A DNA stretch of 64,000 nt from Luteibacter yeojuensis (GTDB lineage Bacteria; Pseudomonadota; Gammaproteobacteria; Xanthomonadales; Rhodanobacteraceae). The stretch lies in contig NZ_JZRB01000030.1 in assembly GCF_000964085.1 (NCBI RefSeq), forward strand, positions 79,622 through 143,621, written 5' to 3'. The notes beneath the pieces were generated by a model. That model had not been told where the DNA came from and did not search any database. It was given only the letters and a program-made list of their open reading frames with translations. Within the stretch, counting starts at the first letter, position 1. The number at the start of each line of letters is the position of its first letter. This document shows, in pieces, positions 25,219-33,744 of this stretch. The position numbers were made by a program, and so were the translations under genes.

Positions 25219-26568
25219 TCACGAGGCGAGCGCGACCTCATCGTCGAGCCGCACGCGCCCGCGCAACGAGTTGCTCATGGCCTCGGTGATCACCACGTCG
25301 ACGAACTGGCCGATCATGCGCGCATGGCCGGGGAAGTTCACGTAGCGCATGTTTTCGGTGCGGCCCGTCATCTCGCTGGCGTTCTTGCGGCTGGGCTTTT
25401 CGACCAGCACGCGTTGCACCGTGCCCACCATGGCCTCGTTGATCTTGCGGGCGTTCTCGTTGATGGCGGCCTGCAGGCGGGTGAGGCGGGCATGCTTTTC
25501 GTCGCTGGGGGTATCGTCGGCGAGGTTGGCCGCCGGGGTACCCGGGCGCGAGGAGAAGATGAAGCTGAAGCTCTGGTCGAAGCCCACGTCGTCGATGAGC
25601 TTCATGGTCTTCAGAAAATCGTCTTCGGTCTCGCCGGGGAAGCCCACGATGAAATCGGACGAGATGCAGATATCCGGCCGCACGGCACGCAGCTTGCGGA
25701 TCTTCTGCTTGAATTCCAGCGCCGTGTAGCCACGCTTCATGGCCGCCAGGATGCGATCGGAGCCGGCCTGGACGGGCAGGTGCAGGAAGTTGCACAGCTG
25801 CGGCACGTTGGCGTAGGCCTCGATCAGCGAATCGGAGAACTCCAGCGGGTGCGAGGTGGTGAAGCGGATGCGGCCGATGCCCTCGATCTGCGCGATGGCG
25901 TGGATGAGCACGGCCAGGTCGGCGATGCCGCCGTCGTGCATGGGGCCACGGTAGGCGTTGACGTTCTGGCCCAGCAGGTTCACTTCGCGCACGCCCTGCT
26001 CGGCGAGCTGCGCCACCTCGACGATGACATCGTCGAACGGGCGGCTGATCTCCTCGCCGCGGGTATAGGGCACCACGCAATACGAGCAGTACTTCGAGCA
26101 GCCTTCCATGATGGAGACGAAGGCGGTGGGGCCCTCGGCGCGCGGCTCGGGCAGGCGGTCGAACTTCTCGATCTCCGGGAAGCTGATGTCCACCTGCGAT
26201 TTGCCGGTGTGGCGCTGGGCCTCGATCATCTCAGGCAGGCGGTGCAGGGTCTGCGGGCCGAACACCAGGTCGACGTACGGGGCGCGCTTGAGGATGGCAT
26301 CGCCCTCCTGCGAGGCGACGCAGCCGCCCACGCCGATGAGCACCGGCTTGCCGTTCTTCTTGTGCTCCTTCCACTTGCCGAGCTGGCTGAAGACCTTTTC
26401 CTGGGCCTTCTCGCGGATGGAGCAGGTGTTGACCAGGATGACGTCGGCTTCGGCCTCGTCGTGGGTGAGTTCGAGCCCATGCGACGCGCGCAGCACGTCG
26501 GCCATCTTGGCCGAGTCGTACTCGTTCATCTGGCAGCCGTGGGTCTTGATGAAAAGCTTGCCGCTCAT
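25219..26568 (-). CDS. miaB: tRNA-2-methylthio-N6-dimethylallyladenosine synthase MiaB
   Basis: 449 aa. Two iron-sulfur clusters are predicted: the N-terminal auxiliary cluster on Cys12 ([11 protein letters not shown]), Cys49 and Cys83, and the radical-SAM cluster Cys157-x3-Cys161-x2-Cys164 ([17 protein letters not shown]). A C-terminal TRAM domain follows. MiaB methylthiolates i6A37 in tRNAs reading UNN codons. It is first in the leftward miaB-ybeZ-ybeY-corC cluster. Confidence 0.97.
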   Translation of the reverse strand: MSGKLFIKTHGCQMNEYDSAKMADVLRASHGLELTHDEAEADVILVNTCSIREKAQEKVFSQLGKWKEHKKNGKPVLIGVGGCVASQEGDAILKRAPYVDLVFGPQTLHRLPEMIEAQRHTGKSQVDISFPEIEKFDRLPEPRAEGPTAFVSIMEGCSKYCSYCVVPYTRGEEISRPFDDVIVEVAQLAEQGVREVNLLGQNVNAYRGPMHDGGIADLAVLIHAIAQIEGIGRIRFTTSHPLEFSDSLIEAYANVPQLCNFLHLPVQAGSDRILAAMKRGYTALEFKQKIRKLRAVRPDICISSDFIVGFPGETEDDFLKTMKLIDDVGFDQSFSFIFSSRPGTPAANLADDTPSDEKHARLTRLQAAINENARKINEAMVGTVQRVLVEKPSRKNASEMTGRTENMRYVNFPGHARMIGQFVDVVITEAMSNSLRGRVRLDDEVALAS

Positions 26569-26696
26569 GGGGCTGGGTACCGTGTTGCCTGGCCGATTAC
26601 CGAACCCCGCAGTTTACGCCAATCAATGACTTGCGTGAAGGTCGCGGGCCGCTCGCGCCCTTGCTGGCGGGGGTGCGCTGGTGGACAATCGCGCCC

Positions 26697-27905
26697 ATGG
26701 TTGACGTCGCGACGCCAGGGGAAAGCGCCGGCCATCCCGCCCGCCGTTTCCTTACCTTTGGGCCGGCCCTGCGAAGGGCCGCGGCCGCGTGCGTCCTGTG
26801 GTCGGCCTTCGTGGCCACCCCGGCCGCCGCGGGCAACCTCTACCGCTGCATCGGCAGCACGGGTGAAACCGTCTTCTCCGGCAGCACGGCGGGCTACAAG
26901 GACTGCAAGCGCATCGGCAGCACGCCGGCCTCGCGGCCGGCCGCCAGGGCCGCGGGCACGCCCCGGTCGTCTGGCCTGCCGCAGCATCCGGAGCTTCCCC
27001 TCGCGTCCGCGCCGCCGTCGCTGCCCGCGCAGGCCGTGGCGACGGGGGTGGTCGTGCCGCCGCCCGCGGCACCATCGTTCGCGGGCGTATCGGGCGGCGT
27101 GGTGGGCCCGGACGAGCCCGTGAGCTCGCTGGTGGGTGTCACTGGCGGCGTGGTCACCGATGCCGAGGCCCGGGCCGAGGCGGCGAAGGCGGCCCTGCCG
27201 GCGGTCACCGCGCCGAAGGGCAGCTGGGACTACAAGGAATCCGCATCCACCGACCTCGCCGCGGCGCCCGCGCCGGCGGCGCCCTCGGGCTCACGCGTGC
27301 TGCGCGGGGCGGTTTACCGCATTACCCGGGCCGACGGCGGCGTGGAATACACGAACATCCCCCAGGCCGGGGCGAAGGGCAAGAGCGTGCAGATGCTCTT
27401 CACCTACATCGCCACCTGCGTGGCGTGCGACGTCCATTCGAAGATCGACTTCAACAGCGTCGCGCTGAATTTCACGGCCTTCGGCGACGCGATCCGCTCG
27501 GCCAGCCTCGAGTACCACGTGGACGAAGCCCTGCTGCGGGCGGTCATCCATGCCGAGAGCGCCTTCAACCCGCGGGCGCTTTCCGTGGCGGGCGCGCAAG
27601 GCCTCATGCAGCTCATCCCGGGCACCGCCCGCGACATGGGCGTGCAGGACGTGTTCAACCCCGAGCAGAACATCCGCGGCGGCGCGCGTTACCTGGCGCT
27701 GCTGCTACAGACATTCAACGGCAACGAGCGCCTCGCGGCCGCCGCGTACAACGCCGGCCCCGGCGCCGTGCAGCGCTACAACGGCGTGCCGCCGTACGAT
27801 GAGACCCAGGTGTACGTCGAGCGGGTAGGGGTGCTGCGCAAGCGCTATACCGAAGGCCTGCGGCGCGCGGCCGTGCCGCTGGCCGAACGAAACGTCGCCC
27901 TGTAG
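26697..27905 (+). CDS. Lytic transglycosylase, SLT domain with N-terminal DUF4124-like segment
   Basis: 402 aa from the ATG at 26697. An in-frame start at 26631 only lengthens a signal peptide that is already long (RRAAAACVLWSAFVATPAAA). After cleavage comes a DUF4124-like stretch (GNLYRCIGSTGETVFSGSTAGYKDC), then ~150 residues rich in Pro/Ala/Val, then a C-terminal SLT domain with catalytic Glu in [35 protein letters not shown] and AYNAGPGAVQRYNGVPPY. Enzymes of this type cleave peptidoglycan with 1,6-anhydro-MurNAc formation. The stop codon TAG lies inside the TGTAGGAG of a palindromic repeat, so the repeat may have set or shortened the C-terminus. Confidence 0.9.
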   Translation: MVDVATPGESAGHPARRFLTFGPALRRAAAACVLWSAFVATPAAAGNLYRCIGSTGETVFSGSTAGYKDCKRIGSTPASRPAARAAGTPRSSGLPQHPELPLASAPPSLPAQAVATGVVVPPPAAPSFAGVSGGVVGPDEPVSSLVGVTGGVVTDAEARAEAAKAALPAVTAPKGSWDYKESASTDLAAAPAPAAPSGSRVLRGAVYRITRADGGVEYTNIPQAGAKGKSVQMLFTYIATCVACDVHSKIDFNSVALNFTAFGDAIRSASLEYHVDEALLRAVIHAESAFNPRALSVAGAQGLMQLIPGTARDMGVQDVFNPEQNIRGGARYLALLLQTFNGNERLAAAAYNAGPGAVQRYNGVPPYDETQVYVERVGVLRKRYTEGLRRAAVPLAERNVAL

Positions 27906-27997
27906 GAGCCCACCCCGTGGGCGACGCCTCTCGCGACAACGCAACGGGGCCTGCTGCCTTGAGGGGAAAGATGTCGCCCACCGCGTGGGCTCCTACG
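27901..27997. repeat. REP-type palindromic repeat pair (D), supplying two stop codons
   Basis: TGTAGGAGCCCACCCCGTGG at the left and its inverse ending GGGCTCCTACGA at the right, ~50 bp apart. The left TAG (27903-27905) ends the lytic transglycosylase gene and the right one, read on the minus strand (27993-27995), ends the DegS-like protease gene. Confidence 0.88.
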
Positions 27998-29165
27998 ACT
28001 GGGGCTGTTGGGTCTGCACCGGCGAGGTGGGCGGGCGCTGGGTGGGTACCACCGAGAGCGAGAACGGCTGGCCGTTTCGCAAGCCCGACAGGTTGACTGC
28101 CACCCCGGGTTTCAGGGAGGCCTCGTGGCGGCGCAGGTCGGAGGCATCGAGGATGTCCTCGTCGCCGATCTTGAGCAGTACGTCACGCTGTTCGACACCC
28201 GCAAGGGCGGCGGGGCCACCTGGCGAGACCTCGTTCACCACCACGCCGCGGGCCGCGGAGGGCAGGCCGCTCTCGGCCGACACGGGCACGGGGCCGTAGT
28301 CGGCGCCGATCCAGCCGCGCACCACGTGGCCGGTCTTGATGATCTGTTCCAGCACATCCTTCGCGCTCTGCACCGGGATGGCGAAGCCGATGCCCTCGGC
28401 GCCCACGGCCTGGCCGATGAGCGAGGTATTGATGCCCACGAGCTGGCCATGGGCATTGACCAGGGCGCCGCCCGAGTTGCCGAAGTTGATGGCCGCATCG
28501 GTCTGGATGAGGCTCTCGAGGCTGGACAGGTTGAGCTGGCGGCCGATGGCACTGACGATGCCCATGGTCACGGTCTGCCCGATGCCGAAGGGGTTGCCGA
28601 TGGCGAGCACCACGTCGCCCACGCGGGGCCGGCTCTCGGCATCGGTCATCTCGATGGCGGGCAGGTTGCCGGCATCGACCTTGAGCACGGCCAGGTCGGT
28701 CTCGTCATCCGAGCCCACCACCCTGGCGCTGGCCACGCGGCCGTCGTAGAGCAGCAGCTGGATGTCGTCGGCGTTGGCGATGACGTGGTTGTTGGTCAAA
28801 ACGTAGCCATCGTCGCTGACAATGACGCCCGAGCCGAGGTTCTGCTGGCGGCGCGTGCGCACCGGGCCCGTGGGCACGCTGAAGATGCGCTGCAGCACGG
28901 GGTCGGAATAAAGCTGCCGCGGCTGCTCGGTGACCAGTTTGTTCGCGTAGATGTTGACCACCGAGGGGGCCGCCCGGGCCACGGCATCGGCATAGGAAAC
29001 GGGGCCCTCTTGTGCACCTGCGGCAGGTGCCTGCGGGGTGCCCGTGAAGCGCTGGCGGAGGAACGCGCCACTGCCCGGCCAGGCCAGGCCGATGACGAAG
29101 GCGAGCGCGAGGCCGAGCACGACGAAGCGGGCAATGAAGGCGAACGTGCGGGCGGCTTGGTTCAT
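27993..29165 (-). CDS. DegS/DegQ-like membrane-anchored serine protease (HtrA family)
   Basis: 390 aa. A single N-terminal membrane anchor (residues ~10-29) and no cleavable signal, then a trypsin-like domain with triad His127 (TNNHVI), Asp157 (DETDLAVLK) and Ser231 (GNSGGALVN), and one PDZ domain (residues ~285-370, GVVVNEVSPGGPAALAGV). The single PDZ and membrane anchor match DegS/AlgW, which cut the anti-sigma factor RseA during envelope stress, rather than two-PDZ DegP. The mucD/rseA genes are not nearby. The C-terminal tail is Pro/Gln-rich, and its stop lies in a REP arm. Divergent from the petABC operon. Confidence 0.9.
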   Translation of the reverse strand: MNQAARTFAFIARFVVLGLALAFVIGLAWPGSGAFLRQRFTGTPQAPAAGAQEGPVSYADAVARAAPSVVNIYANKLVTEQPRQLYSDPVLQRIFSVPTGPVRTRRQQNLGSGVIVSDDGYVLTNNHVIANADDIQLLLYDGRVASARVVGSDDETDLAVLKVDAGNLPAIEMTDAESRPRVGDVVLAIGNPFGIGQTVTMGIVSAIGRQLNLSSLESLIQTDAAINFGNSGGALVNAHGQLVGINTSLIGQAVGAEGIGFAIPVQSAKDVLEQIIKTGHVVRGWIGADYGPVPVSAESGLPSAARGVVVNEVSPGGPAALAGVEQRDVLLKIGDEDILDASDLRRHEASLKPGVAVNLSGLRNGQPFSLSVVPTQRPPTSPVQTQQPQS

Positions 29166-29242
29166 GGGTGGCCGATTTTTCCGCGTCCTGGCGGGGAGTT
29201 AGCTGCCGTGTCTTTACATCGGGCAGGGGTTTGTTCACTTTA

Positions 29243-29271
29243 TTGTACGTGGCAAGTGCTGACGTTACACT
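29243..29271 (+). promoter_or_regulatory. Candidate sigma-70 promoter for petABC
   Basis: TTGTAC (29243-29248) and TACACT (29266-29271) are separated by 17 bp. The -35 matches at three of six bases and the -10 at four of six, so support is modest. It is the best candidate in the 189-bp gap between the divergent protease and petA. Confidence 0.4.
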
Positions 29272-29354
29272 GACGTAATTTTGCGGAAGCCGATTTCCGA
29301 ACGAACCGGCGATGGGGCCCGCAAACCTCAATGGCATAAGTTCCGGAGAGCCTG

Positions 29355-29957
29355 ATGGCGAACGAAGAAGTCGTCGATCACGGGCGCCGTCGCTTCCTTA
29401 CCACGACGACGGCTGTTGTCGGTGGCGTGGGAGTGGTCGCGGCGATCGTGCCCTTCATCAAATCGTGGGAGCCATCGGCGAGGGCCAAGGCGGCCGGCGC
29501 GCCGGTCACGGTCGATATCAGCGCCATCGACGCGGGGCAGAAGGTCACCTTCGCCTGGCGTAGCCTTCCTGTTTTCGTGGTCAACCGCACGCCGGCCCAG
29601 CTGGCGCAGCTGAAGGGCCTCGCGCCCCGCCTGCTCGACCCGGATTCGTCCGATACCGCGCAGCAGCCGGATTTCGCCAAGAACGAAACCCGCTCGATCA
29701 AGCCCGAGTGGCTGGTCATCATCGGCCTGTGCACCCACCTCGGCTGCGTCCCCGATTTCGTCCCCGATATCAAGCCCGAGCCCTTCGACGCGAACTGGAA
29801 GGGCGGCTTCTACTGCCCCTGCCACAAGTCGCGCTACGACCTCTCCGGGCGCGTGTTCAGTGGCGTGCCGGCCCCCAAGAACCTGGCGGTGCCGAAGTAC
29901 CACTTCATTGACGACACGCACATCCAGATCGGCGTGGATCCGGAGGGGAAGAGCTGA
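29355..29957 (+). CDS. petA: Ubiquinol-cytochrome c reductase, Rieske iron-sulfur subunit
   Basis: 200 aa. N-terminal twin-arginine region (GRRRFLTTTTA) leads into a membrane helix (residues ~17-35), typical of Tat-exported Rieske proteins that stay anchored. The 2Fe-2S cluster ligands are Cys126, His128 (CTHLGC) and Cys154, His157 (CPCHKS), with Cys131 and Cys156 forming the stabilising disulfide. It transfers electrons from ubiquinol to cytochrome c1 in complex III. GGAG RBS. Its stop shares one base with the petB start (TGATG). Confidence 0.97.
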   Translation: MANEEVVDHGRRRFLTTTTAVVGGVGVVAAIVPFIKSWEPSARAKAAGAPVTVDISAIDAGQKVTFAWRSLPVFVVNRTPAQLAQLKGLAPRLLDPDSSDTAQQPDFAKNETRSIKPEWLVIIGLCTHLGCVPDFVPDIKPEPFDANWKGGFYCPCHKSRYDLSGRVFSGVPAPKNLAVPKYHFIDDTHIQIGVDPEGKS

Positions 29958-31258
29958 TGGCCAGCACACTGTCGCGCCTTGGTAACTGGTTCAACGAGCG
30001 TGCCCCGGGCTTCATGCCGATGTACCGGAAGCACATGACCGAGTACTACGCGCCGAAGAACTTCAACCTCTGGTACTACTTCGGTTCGCTCGCCCTGCTG
30101 GTGCTGGTCAACCAGATCGTCACCGGCATCTTCCTCACCATGAACTACAAGACGAGTGCGGCGGAAGCCTTCAACTCGGTCGAGTACATCATGCGCGACG
30201 TGGAGTGGGGCTGGCTCATCCGCTACATGCATTCCACGGGCGCCTCGCTATTCTTCGTGGTGGTGTTCCTGCACATGTTCCGCGGCATCATGTACGGCTC
30301 GTTCAAGAAGCCGCGCGAGCTGGTGTGGATCCTGGGCATGCTCATCTTCCTCGTGCTCATGGCCGAGGCGTTCATGGGCTACGTGCTGCCGTGGGGCAAC
30401 ATGTCGTTCTGGGGCGCGAAGGTGATCATCTCGCTGTTCGGCACCATCCCCTTCATCGGCGATACGCTGGTGCAGTGGATCATGGGCGATTACCTGCCGG
30501 CCGATTCCACCCTCAACCGCTTCTTCGCGCTGCATGTCATCGCGCTGCCGCTGGTGCTGTTGCTGCTGGTGGTGCTGCACCTGGCCGCGCTGCACGAGGT
30601 GGGCTCGAACAACCCCGATGGCGTCGACGTCAAGCACGGCCCCAAGGGCAACCGCTGGTCGCCCGACAAGCCCAAGGACGCCATCCCGTTCCACCCGTAC
30701 TACACGGTGAAGGATTCCTTCGGCGTTGGGTTCTTCCTGATGATCGCGGCGTTCATCATCTTCTTCGCGCCCACCTTCGGCGGCTGGTTCCTCGAGCACG
30801 ATAACTTCACCCCGGCCAACAACCTGGTGACGCCGAGCCACATCAAGCCGTCGTGGTACTTCACGCCGTTCTACGCCATCCTGCGCATGATCCCGTCCTT
30901 CTTCGGCACGGCCATCTGGGGCGTCATCGGCATGTTCGGCGCCATCCTGCTGCTGGCGCTGCTGCCCTGGCTCGACCAGGGGGCGGTGCGCTCGGTGCGC
31001 TACCGTGGCATGGGTTACCGCATCGCCCTGGGCGTGCTGGTCGTCTCGTTCCTGGCCCTTGGCCTCGTGGGTGCGGGCGTCACCGCCGAGCTTATCCCCG
31101 CGTGGTTCCCCGGCGCGGATGTCACCACGGTGGAGAACGCGTTCGGGCGCCTCATGGTGCTGGGCTACTTCGGCTTCTTCGTGTTCGTATGGATCTACAC
31201 GCGCTTTGGTTTCGAGAAGACCAAGCCGGTTCCGGAACGGGTGACGATGCATGATTAA
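29957..31258 (+). CDS. petB: Ubiquinol-cytochrome c reductase, cytochrome b subunit
   Basis: 433 aa, eight membrane helices. The haem-ligand histidines lie in RYMHSTGASLFFVVVFLHMFRG (helix B) and FFALHVIALPLVLLLLVVLHLAAL (helix D). The Qo-site motif appears as TPSHIKPSWYFTPFYAIL (a PxWY variant of the PEWY loop). Full-length b subunit with both N- and C-terminal domains, not the split b6/IV type. Translationally coupled to petA and overlapping petC by 8 bp. Confidence 0.97.
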   Translation: MASTLSRLGNWFNERAPGFMPMYRKHMTEYYAPKNFNLWYYFGSLALLVLVNQIVTGIFLTMNYKTSAAEAFNSVEYIMRDVEWGWLIRYMHSTGASLFFVVVFLHMFRGIMYGSFKKPRELVWILGMLIFLVLMAEAFMGYVLPWGNMSFWGAKVIISLFGTIPFIGDTLVQWIMGDYLPADSTLNRFFALHVIALPLVLLLLVVLHLAALHEVGSNNPDGVDVKHGPKGNRWSPDKPKDAIPFHPYYTVKDSFGVGFFLMIAAFIIFFAPTFGGWFLEHDNFTPANNLVTPSHIKPSWYFTPFYAILRMIPSFFGTAIWGVIGMFGAILLLALLPWLDQGAVRSVRYRGMGYRIALGVLVVSFLALGLVGAGVTAELIPAWFPGADVTTVENAFGRLMVLGYFGFFVFVWIYTRFGFEKTKPVPERVTMHD

Positions 31259-32006
31259 GCGCTATCTCTCTTCCCTCGCCCTCGCGCTGGGCCTTGCCGT
31301 CGCCGCCGCCCCGGCACTCGCCGCCGAGGATGGCGAGGACCTGCCGCCGTCGGGTGCCAACGTCTACGACCAGGCCTCGTTGCAGCGTGGCGCCAGGCTG
31401 TTCTTCAACTACTGCGTGGGCTGCCACTCGCTGAAGTACGTGCGCTACTCGCGCCTGGCGGCAGACCTGGGGCTCAGCGAAGACGAGGTGATGAAGAACC
31501 TCAACTTCACGGGCGCCAAGTTCGGCGAGACGGTCGTCTCGCACATGCCGGCCGAAGACGCCAAGGGCTGGTTCGGCAAGGAGCCGCCGGATCTCACCCT
31601 CGAGGCCCGCGCCAAGGGCTCCGACTTCATCTACAACTACCTCAACTCGTTCTACCTCGACCCCAGCCGCCCGGTGGGCTGGAACAACACGGTGTTCCCC
31701 AATGCCTCCATGCCCAACCCCCTGTGGGAGCTGCAGGGCCTGCAGGTGGCGGTGCACCCCGAGGGCAAGGCGGGGGCCGATGCCCCGGTCGAGAAGCTCG
31801 AGTTGCACACCAAGGGCAGCATGAGCCCGGAAGAGTTCCAGGCCGCCACCCGCGACCTCACGGCCTTCCTGGAATACACCGCCGAGCCGGCGGCCCTCGA
31901 GCGCCAGTCCATCGGCGTGTGGGTGCTGCTGTTCTTGGCCGGCCTTACCTTCCTGCTGTACCTTCTGAAGCATGAGTACTGGAAGGACGTCCACGAGCAT
32001 CACTGA
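31251..32006 (+). CDS. petC: Ubiquinol-cytochrome c reductase, cytochrome c1 subunit
   Basis: 251 aa. Signal peptide ending AAAPALAA, haem c attachment site CVGCH (Cys55, Cys58, His59), a candidate axial Met in SHMPAEDAKG, a soluble periplasmic domain, and a C-terminal membrane anchor (IGVWVLLFLAGLTFLLYLL) ending in His-rich VHEHH. It completes the bc1 operon and is followed by a GC-rich terminator-like hairpin. Confidence 0.97.
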   Translation: MIKRYLSSLALALGLAVAAAPALAAEDGEDLPPSGANVYDQASLQRGARLFFNYCVGCHSLKYVRYSRLAADLGLSEDEVMKNLNFTGAKFGETVVSHMPAEDAKGWFGKEPPDLTLEARAKGSDFIYNYLNSFYLDPSRPVGWNNTVFPNASMPNPLWELQGLQVAVHPEGKAGADAPVEKLELHTKGSMSPEEFQAATRDLTAFLEYTAEPAALERQSIGVWVLLFLAGLTFLLYLLKHEYWKDVHEHH

Positions 32007-32016
32007 TTGATGTCCC

Positions 32017-32042
32017 ACGGGGCGGCCTGGCGGCCGCCCCGT
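32017..32042 (+). terminator. Terminator-like hairpin after petC
   Basis: ACGGGGCGGCC (32017-32027) pairs perfectly with GGCCGCCCCGT (32032-32042) around TGGC. The 11-bp GC-rich stem is strong, but the tail TCCGTTTCGG is only mildly T-rich, so partial termination with read-through into sspA is likely. Confidence 0.6.
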
Positions 32043-32077
32043 TCCGTTTCGGCGCTGCAGGGAGGGAGATCGAAAGC

Positions 32078-32725
32078 ATGGTCCAGAACGCACGTTCGCG
32101 CACGGCATTGACGCTCTACACGAGCGCCGACGACATCCACTGCCACCGTACCCGCCTGGTGCTGGCGGCCAAGGGCGTGGCGTACGACAGGCTCCTGCTC
32201 AAACCCGACGAGCCCACCCCGGATCTGCTCGAGCTCAACCCCTACGGCACGCTGCCCACCCTGGTGGACCGTGACCTCACGGTCTACGACACCCTCACGG
32301 TGGTCGAGTACCTCGACGAGCGTTACCCGCACCCCCCGCTGATGCCCATCGATCCGCTCTCGCGGGCCCGCCTGCGGCTCGCCACCTGGCGCATCGAGAA
32401 CGACTGGCTGCCCGAGATTGAAACCATCCAGGCCGGTGGCCGCGAGGCGGCCGGCGCGCGCAAGCGCCTGCGCGAGCACCTGCTGGTCTCGGTGGAGCTG
32501 TTCAAGGCCTCGCGGTTCTTCCTGAACCCTGAGATGAGCCTCATCGACTGCCTCGTCGCCCCCATCGTGTGGCGGCTGCCGTCGCTGGGGGTCGACCTGG
32601 GCGCGGCCGGCAAGCCTATCGTCGACTACGGTGAGCGGCTGTTCCACAGCCAGGGCTTTGCCCGCAGCCTGACGGCCGAGGAGCGCAACATGCGGCCGGA
32701 TTTCGACTTCAGCCCGGTCGGTTAG
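32078..32725 (+). CDS. sspA: Stringent starvation protein A (glutathione S-transferase fold)
   Basis: 215 aa. Thioredoxin-like N-terminal domain (LTLYTSADDIHCHRTRLVLAAKGVAYD), then NPYGTLPTLVDRDLTVYDTLTVVEYLDERYPHPPLMP, the SspA pattern, and a helical C-terminal domain. SspA lacks GST catalytic activity and binds RNA polymerase to modify transcription during starvation and stress. The petABC-sspA-sspB order is conserved in many beta- and gammaproteobacteria. Confidence 0.93.
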   Translation: MVQNARSRTALTLYTSADDIHCHRTRLVLAAKGVAYDRLLLKPDEPTPDLLELNPYGTLPTLVDRDLTVYDTLTVVEYLDERYPHPPLMPIDPLSRARLRLATWRIENDWLPEIETIQAGGREAAGARKRLREHLLVSVELFKASRFFLNPEMSLIDCLVAPIVWRLPSLGVDLGAAGKPIVDYGERLFHSQGFARSLTAEERNMRPDFDFSPVG

Positions 32726-32775
32726 CCCTGTGCGCCGGTATCCCGTAAACTCACCCCCGTAACGAGGATGAGTTG

Positions 32776-33213
32776 ATGGATACGAACGAAAGCATGGGCA
32801 TGACCTCCAATCGGCCCTACCTGCTGCGCGCCATTTACGACTGGATCAGCGATAACGGCCTCACGCCCTACGTGCTGGTCGACGCCGGCCAGCCCGGCGT
32901 CAAGGTGCCCGCCCACGTCATCAAGAACGGCCAGGTGGTGCTGAACCTGGCCATGCGCGCCGTGGCCAACCTCGACCTCGGCAACGACCGCATCGCGTTC
33001 CAGGCCCGTTTCTCGGGCGTCAGCCAGGATATCGTCATCCCCGTCGCGGCCGTCATGGCGCTTTACGCGCAGGAAAACGGCCAGGGCATGATGTTCCCGG
33101 CCGACGAGAACGAAGGCGCGGCCGACCCGGTCGAAGCCGCGGAGGCCCCCGATACCGGCGGCGACGACGACCGCCCCAAGCGCGGCGCCCCGCACCTGCG
33201 CGTGGTGAAATAA
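32776..33213 (+). CDS. sspB: ClpXP specificity-enhancing factor SspB
   Basis: 145 aa from the ATG at 32776, preceded by GAGG. An in-frame TTG three bases earlier is less likely. The N-terminal substrate-binding domain starts RPYLLRAIYDWISDNGLTPYVLVD and contains HVIKNGQVVLNLAMRAVANLDLGNDRIAFQARFSG. An acidic flexible linker follows, then the ClpX-docking tail RGAPHLRVVK. SspB delivers ssrA-tagged proteins to ClpXP. Confidence 0.95.
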   Translation: MDTNESMGMTSNRPYLLRAIYDWISDNGLTPYVLVDAGQPGVKVPAHVIKNGQVVLNLAMRAVANLDLGNDRIAFQARFSGVSQDIVIPVAAVMALYAQENGQGMMFPADENEGAADPVEAAEAPDTGGDDDRPKRGAPHLRVVK

Positions 33214-33218
33214 AGCCA

Positions 33219-33285
33219 TGTAGGAGCGCGCTTGCGCGCGATTGGCGCTACGACACCACCCATCGCGCGCAAGCGCGCTCCCACA
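33219..33285. repeat. REP-type palindromic repeat pair (E)
   Basis: TGTAGGAGCGCGCTTGCGCG and its inverse ending CGCGCTCCCACA, ~18 bp apart, filling the gap between the convergent sspB and DUF3301 genes. The stop codon of sspB lies 6 bp before it and is separate. Confidence 0.88.
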
Positions 33286-33290
33286 GTTTC

Positions 33291-33683
33291 CTAGTGGGCC
33301 CGGCGGCGCTCCGCCAGCGAGATGACATTGCCCGGCAGGCCCACTTCAGTGGCCACCACCGTTTCCAGCTCGGGGTTGCCTGAGTGCGGCAGCGCATAGC
33401 TGGCCACGTCGTCGCCCGCCATCCAGATACGGGCGGGTTGGCGGCTCTGGCCGTCGTCGCTCACCTCGAACGAGTAGCAGCGCTCGAGCCGGCGGCCGCC
33501 GTCGACGCCTTGCAGGCGGATGGCGCGCAGGCCCACGGACTGGTCGAGCAGCTGCAGGCCATGGCGCCGGCACAGGGCCGTGGCGGCGCGGACGGCCACC
33601 TCGCGCGCACGCGTCAGCCGGTACCAGCTGGCGATGATGGCCGCGATGCCCAGCAGCCAGAATAGATCGGTCACGGAGTTCAT
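33291..33683 (-). CDS. DUF3301 protein
   Basis: 130 aa from the ATG at 33683; an upstream in-frame start at 33716 adds only an Arg-rich tail. One N-terminal membrane helix (LFWLLGIAAIIASWYRL), then a short soluble domain with LQLLDQSVGLRAIRLQ, RRLERCYSFEVSDDGQSRQPARIWMAGD, matching DUF3301, a family of small inner-membrane proteins of unknown role found in gammaproteobacteria. No functional inference is possible beyond membrane anchoring. Confidence 0.8.
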   Translation of the reverse strand: MNSVTDLFWLLGIAAIIASWYRLTRAREVAVRAATALCRRHGLQLLDQSVGLRAIRLQGVDGGRRLERCYSFEVSDDGQSRQPARIWMAGDDVASYALPHSGNPELETVVATEVGLPGNVISLAERRRAH

Positions 33684-33744
33684 GGCCCGAGTGTGTGGCC
33701 GCCGGGCGGCCGCCACAAGTACCCGGCCGGCAGAATCGACGGGT

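Noticed and set aside
24094..27123. 1009-codon open frame on the plus strand across ybeZ and miaB
   Set aside because: It lies wholly opposite two well-supported genes and shows repetitive Val/Asp/His/Gly composition typical of shadow frames in GC-rich DNA.
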